Of a stretch of DNA of 46,224 nt, positions 17,728 through 26,262 are shown in pieces (the first letter of the stretch is position 1; each line of letters begins with the position of its first letter). The position numbers and the translations under genes are program-made. The notes below the pieces were generated by a model, which made no database searches, had not been told where the DNA came from, and was given only the letters and a program-made list of their open reading frames with translations. Source of the DNA: Verrucomicrobiales bacterium (GTDB taxonomy: Bacteria; Verrucomicrobiota; Verrucomicrobiia; Verrucomicrobiales; V1-33); contig JAGNEJ010000030.1 of assembly GCA_018003315.1 (NCBI GenBank), forward strand, positions 1 to 46,224. Reading direction: 5' to 3'.

Positions 17728-19218
17728 ATGATCACGCGCCTTTGCCTCCTCCTGCTTGCATTGCTGGGCACCGGTTCCGCCGCGCAGCGCCCGAACATTT
17801 TATGGATCATGACCGATGACCACGCCGCCCATTCCATCAGCGCCTATGGCAGCAGGGTCAACCAGACGCCCAGTCTCGACCGGCTGGCGAAGGAAGGGAT
17901 GCTCTTCCGCAACTGTTTTGTCACCAATTCCATCTGCACGCCCAGCCGCGCCACGCTCCTGACAGGAAAATACAGCCACCTCAACGGAACGCCCGTTTTC
18001 AATCGCTTCGATGGCACCCAGCAGTCCGTTTCCAAACTGCTCCAGGCCGCCGGTTATCACACGGGAGTCATTGGCAAATGGCACCTCGGCAGCGATCCGG
18101 TCGGATTCGACCACTGGGAAATTTTTCCCGGCCAAGGCGCCTACAACAACCCGGTTCTTTACGACGCCAAAGGGCGGAACCGCTACCAGGGAAAATACGC
18201 CACCGATGTGGTCACCGATCTCTGCATTGATTTTCTCAAGCAGCGTCCCAAGGACAAACCGTTCCTGTTGTTCTGTCATCACAAGGCTCCGCACCGCAAC
18301 TGGGTTCCTGATGAAAAGAACCGCAAACTCTTCGCCGACCGCCAGTTTCCGGAACCTGCGACCCTGCGGGATGACTACGCGTCCCGCACCGATGCCCTGC
18401 ACGAAAATCATCAGACCATCGCACGGCATTTGACGCGGCGGGATCTCAAGCTGGATCCCCCTTCCGAACTCGCCGGGCCGGCCCGCGAGCGGTGGCTGGG
18501 TGAAGTGCCCATGGAGGTGAGCATCGACGGCAAAACCCTGACCGGAGACGATCTCGTCAAATGGAAATACCAGCGCTATCTGCAGGACTACCTCGCCTGT
18601 GTCCAGGGCGTGGATGACAACGTCGGCCGCCTCCTGGATTTCCTCAAGGCGGATGGACTCGAACAGAACACCATTGTCTGCTACTCCAGCGACAACGGAT
18701 TTTTCCTCGGCGACCACGGCATGTACGACAAGCGCTTCATGTACGAAGACAGCCTGCGCGTTCCACTGCTCGTCCGCTGGCCGGGCGTCATCAAGCCCGA
18801 CTCCGCCACGGATGCCATGACCATCAACGTGGATTTCGCCCCCACCTTCCTCGACGCCGCCGGAGAAAAAATTCCGGGTGACATGCAGGGTCGCAGCCTG
18901 CTTTCCATCTTCAAGGGAACCACCCCGCCGGACTGGCGCACCAGCATGTATTACCGTTACTATCACGACCCAGGGGACCACAACACCCGCGCCCACTACG
19001 GCATTCGCACCCTGACACACAAGCTCATCCATTATTGGAAGAAGGACCAGTGGGAGATGTTTGACCTGACAAGTGACCCCAATGAGCTGCACAACCTCTA
19101 TCCGGACCCCTCGCAGCAGGAAACCGTCGGCAAACTCAAGACGGAACTGCAGCGCCTCAAAAAGGAAATGCGCGACGACGATCAGTTTGCCGACAAACAG
19201 CCGCCCGGGGGACTTTGA
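17728..19218 (+). CDS. Exported sulfatase, formylglycine type
   Basis: This is a type I sulfatase of 496 residues that would remove sulfate esters from carbohydrates outside the cytoplasm. A signal peptide (about 1-19) is followed by RPNILWIMTDDH, with metal-binding Asp30 and Asp31. The maturation motif CTPSR begins at Cys70, the residue converted to formylglycine. GKWHLGS and SSDNGFFLGDHG are further active-site blocks. The C-terminal part has the DLTSDPNELHNL motif. The substrate cannot be told from sequence. No maturation enzyme or polysaccharide-utilisation genes are adjacent. It converges on aat with 19 bases between stops. This is one of few genes here with a possible Shine-Dalgarno sequence. 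Confidence 0.93.
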   Translation: MITRLCLLLLALLGTGSAAQRPNILWIMTDDHAAHSISAYGSRVNQTPSLDRLAKEGMLFRNCFVTNSICTPSRATLLTGKYSHLNGTPVFNRFDGTQQSVSKLLQAAGYHTGVIGKWHLGSDPVGFDHWEIFPGQGAYNNPVLYDAKGRNRYQGKYATDVVTDLCIDFLKQRPKDKPFLLFCHHKAPHRNWVPDEKNRKLFADRQFPEPATLRDDYASRTDALHENHQTIARHLTRRDLKLDPPSELAGPARERWLGEVPMEVSIDGKTLTGDDLVKWKYQRYLQDYLACVQGVDDNVGRLLDFLKADGLEQNTIVCYSSDNGFFLGDHGMYDKRFMYEDSLRVPLLVRWPGVIKPDSATDAMTINVDFAPTFLDAAGEKIPGDMQGRSLLSIFKGTTPPDWRTSMYYRYYHDPGDHNTRAHYGIRTLTHKLIHYWKKDQWEMFDLTSDPNELHNLYPDPSQQETVGKLKTELQRLKKEMRDDDQFADKQPPGGL

Positions 19219-19237
19219 CCGGGCCTGACTGCCGGCG

Positions 19238-19837
19238 TCATTCGAAACGACACGGCAGCGCCGTCGCCCTGCGCAGCCGCTGCAGGTACGCCCGGCGGGG
19301 GATTTCATGGGCGCCAAACGTTTTCAGATGCCCGGTGACCCATTGCGTGTCCAGCAGCAGAAAACCCTTGGCGCGGAGCCGCTCCACCAGCGCCACCAGC
19401 GCCACCTTCGAGGCATCCGTGATCCGGCTGAACATGCTCTCGCCAAAAAAGGCACCGCCAACCGCCACCCCATACAGCCCCCCTGCCAGTTGTCCATCCT
19501 TCCACGCCTCCACAGAATGGGCATGTCCCATCTGGTGAAGCCGCACATAACTGTCCAGGATGCCCCGGCTGATCCAGGTCGTGGGCCGGTCCGCGCAGCC
19601 CAGCATGACTTCGCGGAACGCATGGTCGAACCGAATCTCAAACGGTCTTTTTTTCAGTGTCCGCTTCAGTCCATGGGGAATGTGGAACCGTTCATCCAGG
19701 GGGATGATGGCCCGCGGATCCGGCGAGAACCAGCCCAGTTCCCCGTTTTCCAGCGCCATCGGAAAGACCCCCTCGCGGTAGGCGTGCAGCAGCAGGTCAG
19801 GGGGCAGCAATTCGGGTTTGTCTCCGGGTGAGTTCAC
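19238..19837 (-). CDS. aat: Leucyl/phenylalanyl-tRNA--protein transferase
   Basis: This enzyme adds Leu or Phe to proteins with N-terminal Arg or Lys, marking them for degradation through the N-end rule by ClpS-ClpAP. The 199-residue protein shows the family blocks YREGVFPM, WFSPDPRAIIPL, TWISRGILDSYVRLH, HSVEAW, GGLYGVAVGGAFFGESMF and LLDTQWVTGHL. The GTG at 19837 is chosen because the family sequence begins soon after it and a GGGG stretch lies a few bases upstream; a TTG at 19876 would add 13 residues. It lies downstream of the permease gene by 54 bases on the same strand. A ClpC but no ClpA or ClpS gene is in the window. Confidence 0.94.
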   Translation of the reverse strand: MNSPGDKPELLPPDLLLHAYREGVFPMALENGELGWFSPDPRAIIPLDERFHIPHGLKRTLKKRPFEIRFDHAFREVMLGCADRPTTWISRGILDSYVRLHQMGHAHSVEAWKDGQLAGGLYGVAVGGAFFGESMFSRITDASKVALVALVERLRAKGFLLLDTQWVTGHLKTFGAHEIPRRAYLQRLRRATALPCRFE

Positions 19838-19891
19838 AGGTTTTCCCCATCCTACCTCCTGTCCGGATGGTTGCAACGCGGCGCTGGCGTC

Positions 19892-20719
19892 TCACGCAGC
19901 CAATAGCCAAACCGCCGAAGCGGCCGCCAAGCCCAGCACCAGCCGCTGGAACGTAGCCTGCGGGATGATCTCGACCAGCTTCTTCCCGGCCAACAATCCC
20001 GCCACGACCGCAGGCGCCTGACACAGGTTCAGCGCCAACGATCCGCCATTGATCAGTCCAAGCTGAATGCTGAAGGGGACCTTGGCGAGATTCACCAAGA
20101 GGAACAACCAGGCCATGGTGTGGACAAACTGGTGCTTCGGCAGTGCGAGGATCAGCAGGTAGATGGTGGCCACTGGCCCGGCGGCATTGGCCGTCATGGT
20201 GGTGAGACCTGTCAGGATGCCTGCGCTCCAGGCAAAGATCCTGGAATGAGGCAGGATGGCTCCGAGGTCTGGCATCCGCTGCCTGATCAACTGCAGCACC
20301 ACCATCCCCAAAACGATGCACCCAACCAAGGGACGAAACCCGTTGCGCAAATCCGGCTGGCTGGAAACGGTCAGCATCAACAGCCAGCCCGCGACGATGC
20401 CAGCGGACACAGGCAGAGCCAGACGCCGGATTTCAGGCCACTGGACATGCTGCCGGAAGGTGGAGGCGGCGAGTACATCGGCAAAAATCAGCAGCGGCAG
20501 CACCACGCCGGTGGATGCCAGCCCGTCCATTGCCAATGCTGTCAGGGTCACTCCCAGCATGCTCACTCCAGCCAGGCCCGCCTTGGACATTCCCGAACAA
20601 AAGGCGGCCACCATCACCAGCAGCCAGGCGGTGGGGGACAGTTGGGGAGGCGTGAACACAGGATGAAAACCGGTTGAGGTCTTTCGCAGCAGCAGGATGC
20701 CGTGTCGGGCACATTGCAC
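19892..20719 (-). CDS. TauE/SafE-family membrane transporter
   Basis: The 275-residue protein is almost wholly hydrophobic with about eight predicted membrane helices, a length and pattern typical of TauE/SafE/YfcA permeases, which export sulfite, sulfoacetate or related anions. Typical blocks are AAFCSGMSKAGLAG near the start and TTMTANAAGPV in the middle. The GTG at 20719 gives the longest form; a shorter start within the next 25 codons is possible because the first ~20 residues are not hydrophobic. It lies 66 bases downstream of the DUF1501 gene and upstream of aat. The substrate is not known, although a sulfatase next door makes sulfur anions a reasonable guess. Confidence 0.82.
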   Translation of the reverse strand: MQCARHGILLLRKTSTGFHPVFTPPQLSPTAWLLVMVAAFCSGMSKAGLAGVSMLGVTLTALAMDGLASTGVVLPLLIFADVLAASTFRQHVQWPEIRRLALPVSAGIVAGWLLMLTVSSQPDLRNGFRPLVGCIVLGMVVLQLIRQRMPDLGAILPHSRIFAWSAGILTGLTTMTANAAGPVATIYLLILALPKHQFVHTMAWLFLLVNLAKVPFSIQLGLINGGSLALNLCQAPAVVAGLLAGKKLVEIIPQATFQRLVLGLAAASAVWLLAA

Positions 20720-20785
20720 TCCCGACCGTTTGTTTCCGAATGCAAGGAAAACCCAACGGGTGCGTCGGCAACGAATTGCGATCCA

Positions 20786-22219
20786 TCACCCGATCAATTC
20801 CGGAACCACCCTGGCGCCGGAAACGCCGGTGAGCTTGAAGTCGAGTCCCGCATGGCGGTAGGTGAATTTTTCGTGATTGAAGCCGAGAAGCTGGAGCATG
20901 GTGGCGTGGAGATCATGGACATGCACCGGGTCCTGCTCGGCCTTGAATCCGAATTCATCCGTCCCGCCGTGAATGTGGCCCTTGCGCACGCCGCCTCCGG
21001 CCATCCACATGGAAAATCCGTAATGGTTGTGGTCCCGTCCGTTGATTTTTCCGGCATTTGCGCCCGGTGTGGGCAATTCCACCGTAGGGGTGCGTCCGAA
21101 TTCACCGCCCCAGATGACCAGCACGTCGTCAAGCATTCCGCGCTGCTTCAAGTCCTTGATCAACGCCGCAATCGGCTGGTCGCACTCCGCGGCCAGTCGC
21201 CGGTGCTCGGTGGCGATGTCGTCGTGGTTGTCCCACGGCTGGCCCGGACCGGACCACACCTGGACGAACCGCACGCCGCGCTCCACCAGCCGCCGGGCGG
21301 TGAGCATTTGCCGACCCTGCAGCCCGCTGCCGTACATTTCGCGGATGCTCTGCGGTTCGCGGCTGATGTCGAAGGCATCCGTCGCGTCCAACTGCATCCG
21401 GTAGGCCAGCTCGAAGCTCTGCATCCGGCTTTCCAGCGCCTCCTCCTGCAGGCGCTTTTCGGCATGCCGCCGGTTGAGTTCCTGCACCAGATCGATCTGC
21501 CGCCGCTGCTCCCTGAGCGGCTGCCGGGTGTTGCGGATGTTTTCGATGAGCATTTCCACCTCCGCATGCTGCGTGTCGATGTAGGTGCCCTGAAACGTGC
21601 CAGGCAGGAATCCCGCCTGCCAGTTCTGGCTTTCCTGAATGGGAAATCCCCCCGGACACATGCTGATGAAGCCGGGGAGATTTTGGTTCAGCGTCCCCAA
21701 CCCGTAGGTCACCCACGAACCCACACTGGGCCGCACCAGCCGCGGCTCTCCGCAGTTCATCAGCAGCAGCGAAGGTTCGTGGTTCGGCACGTCCGCATGC
21801 ATGGAGCGGATGACGCACAGTTCATCGGCACAGGAACCGACGTGATGGAAAATCTCGCTCACTTCCAGTCCGCTCTGCCCATGCTTTTGAAAGGCAAACG
21901 GCGACCGAAAGGCGGCACCCGTCTTGCGCTCGGTCGGCAGCCGACTGGGAATTTCCTTTCCATGCCATTTTTCCAGGGCCGGCTTGGGGTCGAACGTGTC
22001 CACATGCGACGGTCCGCCGTTGGCGAAAATGTGGATGACATGCTTGGCCCTGGCCGATGCTGGCGAGCTTTTGGCGGCCAGCGGATTCGCTGCGCTCGCC
22101 TCATCCCGCAACAGGGTGCCCAATGCCAGCGCCCCCAGCCCCATTCCGCAGCGCTGCATGAAATCGCGCCGTGAAAGAAACAGGTGGGAAAAGTCAGGGG
22201 CGTGGTGCGCCGGGTTCAT
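20786..22219 (-). CDS. DUF1501 protein with Tat-type leader
   Basis: The 477-residue protein starts with SRRDFMQRCGMGLGALALG, a twin-arginine style leader, so it is probably exported folded. The body matches DUF1501, an alkaline-phosphatase-superfamily group abundant in Planctomycetes and Verrucomicrobia; typical blocks are IHIFANGGPSHVDTFDPKP, VPNHEPSLLLMNCGE, WGGEFGRTP, GRDHNHYGFSMWMAGGG and HDLHATMLQLLG. The true reaction is unknown for most members. Genes of this type usually sit beside a DUF1549/DUF1553 cytochrome-like partner, which is absent here. The ATG at 22219 is chosen over one six codons earlier because MNP-type starts are common in the family. Confidence 0.88.
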   Translation of the reverse strand: MNPAHHAPDFSHLFLSRRDFMQRCGMGLGALALGTLLRDEASAANPLAAKSSPASARAKHVIHIFANGGPSHVDTFDPKPALEKWHGKEIPSRLPTERKTGAAFRSPFAFQKHGQSGLEVSEIFHHVGSCADELCVIRSMHADVPNHEPSLLLMNCGEPRLVRPSVGSWVTYGLGTLNQNLPGFISMCPGGFPIQESQNWQAGFLPGTFQGTYIDTQHAEVEMLIENIRNTRQPLREQRRQIDLVQELNRRHAEKRLQEEALESRMQSFELAYRMQLDATDAFDISREPQSIREMYGSGLQGRQMLTARRLVERGVRFVQVWSGPGQPWDNHDDIATEHRRLAAECDQPIAALIKDLKQRGMLDDVLVIWGGEFGRTPTVELPTPGANAGKINGRDHNHYGFSMWMAGGGVRKGHIHGGTDEFGFKAEQDPVHVHDLHATMLQLLGFNHEKFTYRHAGLDFKLTGVSGARVVPELIG

Positions 22220-22401
22220 GGAACCACTTACCGTCATTCCGATCCCGCTGCAATGCGCCCAACCCACCTCTTCGCGGAGCTTCGCACGCATTTCCCCTTG
22301 GCTTCCGGACAAGCCGGCACCCGGAACGCATTTCCCTCGACAATGGATGGCCGGTGTGCCAAGTGGTGCGCCTTTCCATTTTCCCTGAATTTTCGCAGAT
22401 C

Positions 22402-22905
22402 ATGACCGCGCACCAGTTGTTTCAAAAGATGTCTCCGGAACTCGGCCGCCAAATCGTCGCCTGGCTGCGGGACGCAGAGAAGGATGTGTACAAGGCGGCG
22501 CTGGTTTCGCTGACTCAACAGCGCAACCTGCGCCCGGTTTTCATCCAGAAAAAATCCCGCGACCAACAGGCGGCGTGGATGCTTGAGACTCTGAAACTGC
22601 GCACCACCGAGGCCATCGGTGAGAACGTTTTGCAGGTGTGGCTCCTCAAGGGGAGAGCGGAAATGCTCGCCTCCTTTCTGGACGGAGTGGGAATCACGCA
22701 TGACGGCAAGGGCGGGGTGGAAGGGGATCTGCCCGCCACGCTGGACAAGGAGAAAGTGGCCGCCGCCACGGCGGGGCTGCTCAGCCAGCATCCCGCCGAG
22801 GAAGTGGCCGTGTATCTGCACCTGTTCCAACTGCAGCAGCCGGGAGGCTGGGCGGAAATCACCGGGGAGCTAGAGGCGAATCCGAAACTGGCCCTCGGGT
22901 CCTAA
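22402..22905 (+). CDS. Small helical protein of unknown function
   Basis: The 167-residue protein is not recognised. It is predicted mainly helical, has no signal peptide or membrane segment, and ends 17 bases before dprA. The first 110 residues are rich in charged amphipathic helices (for example ELGRQIVAWLRDAEKDVYKAAL). The last part, from about residue 115, contains LDKEKVAAATAGLLSQHPAEEVAVYLHLF and looks like a second helical module. The ATG at 22402 follows a pyrimidine-rich stretch; the open frame upstream is not protein-like. Tight spacing suggests co-transcription with dprA, but no function in DNA uptake can be claimed. Confidence 0.65.
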   Translation: MTAHQLFQKMSPELGRQIVAWLRDAEKDVYKAALVSLTQQRNLRPVFIQKKSRDQQAAWMLETLKLRTTEAIGENVLQVWLLKGRAEMLASFLDGVGITHDGKGGVEGDLPATLDKEKVAAATAGLLSQHPAEEVAVYLHLFQLQQPGGWAEITGELEANPKLALGS

Positions 22906-22922
22906 CGAGGCCACCCCGCACC

Positions 22923-24020
22923 ATGACCCGCCGCGAGGCATTGCTGGCCCTCAATCTGCTGCCGCGGGTGGGACCGGTGCGGGTGCGCAGGCTGCTGGAG
23001 GCGTTCGGCACACCAGAGGCGGTATTTCAGGCGCGGCGTGATGCCCTGCTGCGCATCAAGGGATTCGGCGAGGAACTGGCATCCATTCTAACCAACTGGG
23101 AGGACCACGCCGACCTCCCGACCGAAGAGCGCCGGATTCGGGAATTTGGGGCCGGCATTTTGACCGCCGATGACGAGGCCTATCCGACAAACCTGCGCGA
23201 GATTTATGATCCCCCGCTGGTCCTTTACGTCTGGGGTGCGCTCCAGCGCAGTGACAGCACGGCGATCGGTGTGGTCGGCAGCCGGAGGGCGACGCACTAC
23301 GGCGCACAGTGCGCCAAGAAGCTTTCGTTTCAGTTGGCCGGCGCGGGGGTGACGGTGCTCAGCGGTCTGGCACGGGGCATCGACACCGCGGCCCATGAAG
23401 GGGCAGTGGCGGCAAACGGACGGACAGTGGCAGTCATCGGATCCGGTCTGGCAAAGCTGTATCCCCCGGAAAACCGGGCGCTGGCGGAAAAAATCGCCGC
23501 GGGCCACGGAGCGGTGGTTTCCGAGTTCCCCATGGACCTTCCTCCTGACAAACAAACCTTTCCCATGCGCAACCGCATCGTCAGCGGCTGGAGCAGCGGC
23601 ATTCTGGTGGTCGAGGCACCGGCCTGGAGCGGCGCCCTCATCACGGCAAACATGGCGAGCGAGCAGGGACGCAGCGTGTATGCCGTGCCGGGCCCCATCG
23701 ACCGCCCGACATCTACGGGGTGCAACCGGCTCATTCAGCAGGGGGCAAAACTGGTCATGGATGCGCGGGATGTCCTGGAGGATCTGGAGACGCTCTTTCC
23801 CCTCAGTTCAGTGGATGCCCCGCAGCCGGCAAGGCCCCAATTCGCATTTTCCGAAGAGGAGGCCGCGGTGTATGCGGCGATCGGAGACCGGGAGACGCAC
23901 GTGGAGGAAATCATCACGGCCTGCGAACTGCCAACGCCGACGATTTCCGCTACGCTGCTGCGCCTGGAGATGAAACGGGCGGTCAAACAGCTTCCCGGAC
24001 GGCATTACGTCAGGCTTTGA
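22923..24020 (+). CDS. dprA: DNA-processing protein DprA
   Basis: DprA binds incoming single-stranded DNA and loads RecA during natural transformation in the cytoplasm. The 365 residues show an N-terminal helix-hairpin-helix-like region (about 1-60) and the Rossmann-like DprA core with GVVGSRR (116-122), SGLARGIDTAAHEG (147-160) and FPMRNRIVSG (213-222). A C-terminal winged-helix domain spans about 305-365. All hallmark segments are intact and the length is typical. No other competence gene is adjacent, so this alone does not prove that the organism takes up DNA. The gene converges on trpC across a 133-base spacer that carries an inverted-repeat element. Confidence 0.95.
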   Translation: MTRREALLALNLLPRVGPVRVRRLLEAFGTPEAVFQARRDALLRIKGFGEELASILTNWEDHADLPTEERRIREFGAGILTADDEAYPTNLREIYDPPLVLYVWGALQRSDSTAIGVVGSRRATHYGAQCAKKLSFQLAGAGVTVLSGLARGIDTAAHEGAVAANGRTVAVIGSGLAKLYPPENRALAEKIAAGHGAVVSEFPMDLPPDKQTFPMRNRIVSGWSSGILVVEAPAWSGALITANMASEQGRSVYAVPGPIDRPTSTGCNRLIQQGAKLVMDARDVLEDLETLFPLSSVDAPQPARPQFAFSEEEAAVYAAIGDRETHVEEIITACELPTPTISATLLRLEMKRAVKQLPGRHYVRL

Positions 24021-24026
24021 GGCGGC

Positions 24027-24154
24027 ATTCCAATTCGCGTTCATGCCGGAGGCTTGCCAGTCGGCAGCCTCTGGTCGAGCGCGAAGGAGCGATGCCACCG
24101 GCGGCAAGCGGCCATCCATCCGGGATCATGAGCATCCTGACGGCGCATTGGAAT
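24027..24154. repeat. 128-base spacer element flanked by 12-base inverted repeats
   Basis: ATTCCAATTCGC (24027-24038) and GCGCATTGGAAT (24143-24154) are inverted copies with one mismatch. They bound nearly the whole gap between dprA and trpC; the right copy touches the trpC stop codon. The interior holds the hairpin at 24049-24071. It may be a bidirectional terminator or a small non-coding mobile element; no target duplication was found. Confidence 0.4.
24049..24071. terminator. Hairpin between convergent dprA and trpC
   Basis: GAGGCT (24049-24054) pairs with AGCCTC (24066-24071); an inner GCC/GGC adds three pairs around an AGTC loop, with one bulged T. It lies 28 bases past the dprA stop. 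It lacks a T-run on either strand, so termination is only a guess from its position. Confidence 0.4.
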
Positions 24155-24945
24155 CAGCCGTCCGCGGCAGGCGCATCCAGGAAGGCCTGAATGATTTCCG
24201 CGGGATCAGAGGCGCGCATCAGCGCCTCCCCCACCAGTACGGCATTGGCACCCCAGCCCCATGTCCGGCGGGCATCCGCCGGGGTGCGAATCCCGCTTTC
24301 GCTAACCAAAATAATTCCGTCCGGCACCTCTTCGCTGAGCAACTCGGTGGTGTGCAGGTCCACGGCAAAGGTTTTGAGGTTGCGATTGTTCACGCCGATG
24401 ATTTTCGCGTCCGTTTCCAGGGCACGGTCCAGTTCCTCGCGGTCATGGACTTCCATCAGGACATCAAGCTGACAGGCAGTGGCGGTCTGCAGCAGGTGGT
24501 GAAGCTGGTCCTGCTCCAGGGCGGCGACAATGAGCAGGATCGCATCGGCTCCGGCCACGACGGATTCGTAAATTTGCACCTCGTCGATGATGAAGTCCTT
24601 GCGCAGCAGCGGACAGCCGACCTGTGGACGGATTTGGGCAAGATGGCCCAGGTGACCATGGAAAAAGCGCTCGTCGGTCAGAACGGAAATGGCCGTGGCT
24701 CCGGCCCGATCGTATGCCACCGCCTGGGCCACGGGATCGAAATCCTCCTTGATGATGCCGGCGGAGGGCGAGGCGCGCTTGACCTCGGCAATGACTCCCA
24801 GACAGTCCTCCCCCAGCAGCAGGGCGGCGTGGAGGGAACGGAAATCGTTGCGTGACATGGCCGCCAGGCGCAGATGCTCGGCACGCGGTTTCAACCGGTC
24901 CACTTCGACGTGTTTCTGGGCGATGATTTCCTGAAGTTTGTTCAT
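24154..24945 (-). CDS. trpC: Indole-3-glycerol phosphate synthase
   Basis: This TIM-barrel enzyme closes the indole ring from carboxyphenylaminodeoxyribulose phosphate in tryptophan synthesis. The 263-residue protein carries EVKRASPSAG with Lys56, LLRKDFIID with Lys116, GVNNRNLKTF and SESGI, the active-site and phosphate-binding blocks of the family. The ATG at 24945 gives the normal N-terminus MNKLQEIIAQK; the frame continues upstream for 27 codons without family character. No other trp gene adjoins it, so the pathway is scattered in this genome. It is divergent from tRNA-Gly and convergent with dprA. Confidence 0.95.
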   Translation of the reverse strand: MNKLQEIIAQKHVEVDRLKPRAEHLRLAAMSRNDFRSLHAALLLGEDCLGVIAEVKRASPSAGIIKEDFDPVAQAVAYDRAGATAISVLTDERFFHGHLGHLAQIRPQVGCPLLRKDFIIDEVQIYESVVAGADAILLIVAALEQDQLHHLLQTATACQLDVLMEVHDREELDRALETDAKIIGVNNRNLKTFAVDLHTTELLSEEVPDGIILVSESGIRTPADARRTWGWGANAVLVGEALMRASDPAEIIQAFLDAPAADG

Positions 24946-25001
24946 GAAGATAGGGTGGGCTGCGGTCTGCAGCCGAGCGGGAAAGAATGTGAAGAAACGC
25001 C

Positions 25002-25029
25002 TTGCGCAACGGGCAATTTCACCCATACT
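25002..25029 (+). promoter_or_regulatory. Candidate promoter of tRNA-Gly
   Basis: TTGCGC (25002-25007), a 16-base spacer and CATACT (25024-25029) lie 20 bases before the mature tRNA start. The match is moderate; position relative to the tRNA supports it. Confidence 0.35.
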
Positions 25030-25048
25030 CGCCCGCAGGCAGCAAAAA

Positions 25049-25123
25049 GCGGGTGTAGCTCAGGGGTAGAGCGCAACCTTGCCAAGGTTGATGTCGCGCG
25101 TTCGAATCGCGTCACCCGCTCCA
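25049..25123 (+). tRNA. tRNA-Gly, anticodon GCC
   Basis: All cloverleaf arms can be drawn: acceptor GCGGGTG/CACCCGC, D arm GCTC/GAGC, anticodon arm CAACC/GGTTG with loop TTGCCAA, and T arm GCGCG/CGCGT with loop TTCGAAT. The anticodon GCC is at 25081-25083. The 72-base body ends with discriminator T at 25120 and an encoded CCA at 25121-25123. An 8-bp imperfect stem (25125-25132 with 25149-25156) follows. Confidence 0.96.
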
Positions 25124-25258
25124 TGCATCCCAAATTTCGATTTCAACATGGGGTGCGTTGATCTGGAAAACCCACGGCAGCGGTGTTTCCGGAAAACTCG
25201 GGCAAAAATGCGGGCAACTGAAAATGCTGGCGCAAGCTGCCAATTCGTGACAGGATCA

Positions 25259-26230
25259 ATGCAGCCGTCCTCCATGCGTTCGACTCCAGAAGCACCCAGC
25301 AAAACCGAACCACCGCGCACCAGTCCTGCGGGATTATGGGAGTGGCTTCGCCGATCCGAAATTTTCTCGCTCTATCAGAATGCCTTTCAGCAGGCGACCG
25401 GTCTGCCGCTGTGGCTCGCCGCGCCGGATGAAGACGAATCCCAGCAGGACTCAGCCGATGCGAATGCCCTGGAGAATGCTTTTTGCGCCCAGATCGGCAG
25501 CATCAAACCCCGCTGCCAGTCCTGTGTGGAAACGCAGGGCCTTCTGCAGGCGATCCCGGGGCAGGAGGCCAGCACGGTGAACTGTTTCGCCGGATTCCGC
25601 GAAACCGCCGTGCCCATCTGGCTTGGGAAAAACCTGGTTGGCTATCTGCGCACCGGCAAAGTGCTCGCCAAGCCGCCTGCGGAGGAGGAATTTGCCTCCG
25701 CCATCGCCATTCTGGAAGCGGAGGGGGATTTCCGTCCGCGGAATCTCAAAGACCTGCATCAGGCTTATTTCAGTTCCCAGGTGGTGGATGACGAGCGCTA
25801 CGGCGGCGTGGTGCAACTGCTGCGTTTTTTCGCGACCCAGCTCTCCGTGGAACTGGAACGGCAGCACCGCCAACCCACCGAGGCGATGCCCGCCACCGTG
25901 CGCAAGGCATCCCGCCATTTGGTGGCAAATTTTGACCGTGAAGTGAGACTGGACGAAGTGGCCCGGGTGGCCGGCATCAGCCCGCATCATCTCTGCACGG
26001 TTTTCAAAGGCAGCACCGGGCTGACCCTGACAGAATACCACAATCGCGAACGCATTCTCCAGGCCAAGCGCCGCCTGACCAACCGCTACGCACGCATTTC
26101 CGAAGTGGCCCTGGATGTGGGCTTCGGCTCGCTTTCACAATTCAACCGGTGCTTCCAGAAATTCGCCGGAGAAAGTCCGACGGAATTCCGCCGCCGCGCC
26201 CTGGGACGGCAGGGAGAACCCCATCGGTAA
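25259..26230 (+). CDS. AraC-family regulator with PocR-type sensor domain
   Basis: The 323-residue protein is a cytoplasmic transcription regulator. The N-terminal domain (about 30-190) resembles PocR sensory domains and has four cysteines, Cys76, Cys86, Cys89 and Cys109, in the spacing usual for them. The C-terminal ~100 residues are an AraC double helix-turn-helix, with VARVAGISPHHLCTVFK and ISEVALDVGFGSLSQFNRCFQKFAGESPTEFRR. The start at 25259 is chosen because AGGA lies five bases upstream; ATG codons at 25208 and 25274 are alternatives. The ligand and targets are unknown. It converges on the secreted-protein gene with 32 bases between stops. Confidence 0.88.
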   Translation: MQPSSMRSTPEAPSKTEPPRTSPAGLWEWLRRSEIFSLYQNAFQQATGLPLWLAAPDEDESQQDSADANALENAFCAQIGSIKPRCQSCVETQGLLQAIPGQEASTVNCFAGFRETAVPIWLGKNLVGYLRTGKVLAKPPAEEEFASAIAILEAEGDFRPRNLKDLHQAYFSSQVVDDERYGGVVQLLRFFATQLSVELERQHRQPTEAMPATVRKASRHLVANFDREVRLDEVARVAGISPHHLCTVFKGSTGLTLTEYHNRERILQAKRRLTNRYARISEVALDVGFGSLSQFNRCFQKFAGESPTEFRRRALGRQGEPHR

Positions 26231-26262
26231 CATCCTGCTCCGGACCTGCCCGCCGACTGCCA

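Noticed and set aside
20702-22174. Plus-strand frame of about 490 codons opposite the DUF1501 gene
   Set aside because: The DUF1501 motifs lie on the minus strand; the plus translation has no recognisable pattern.
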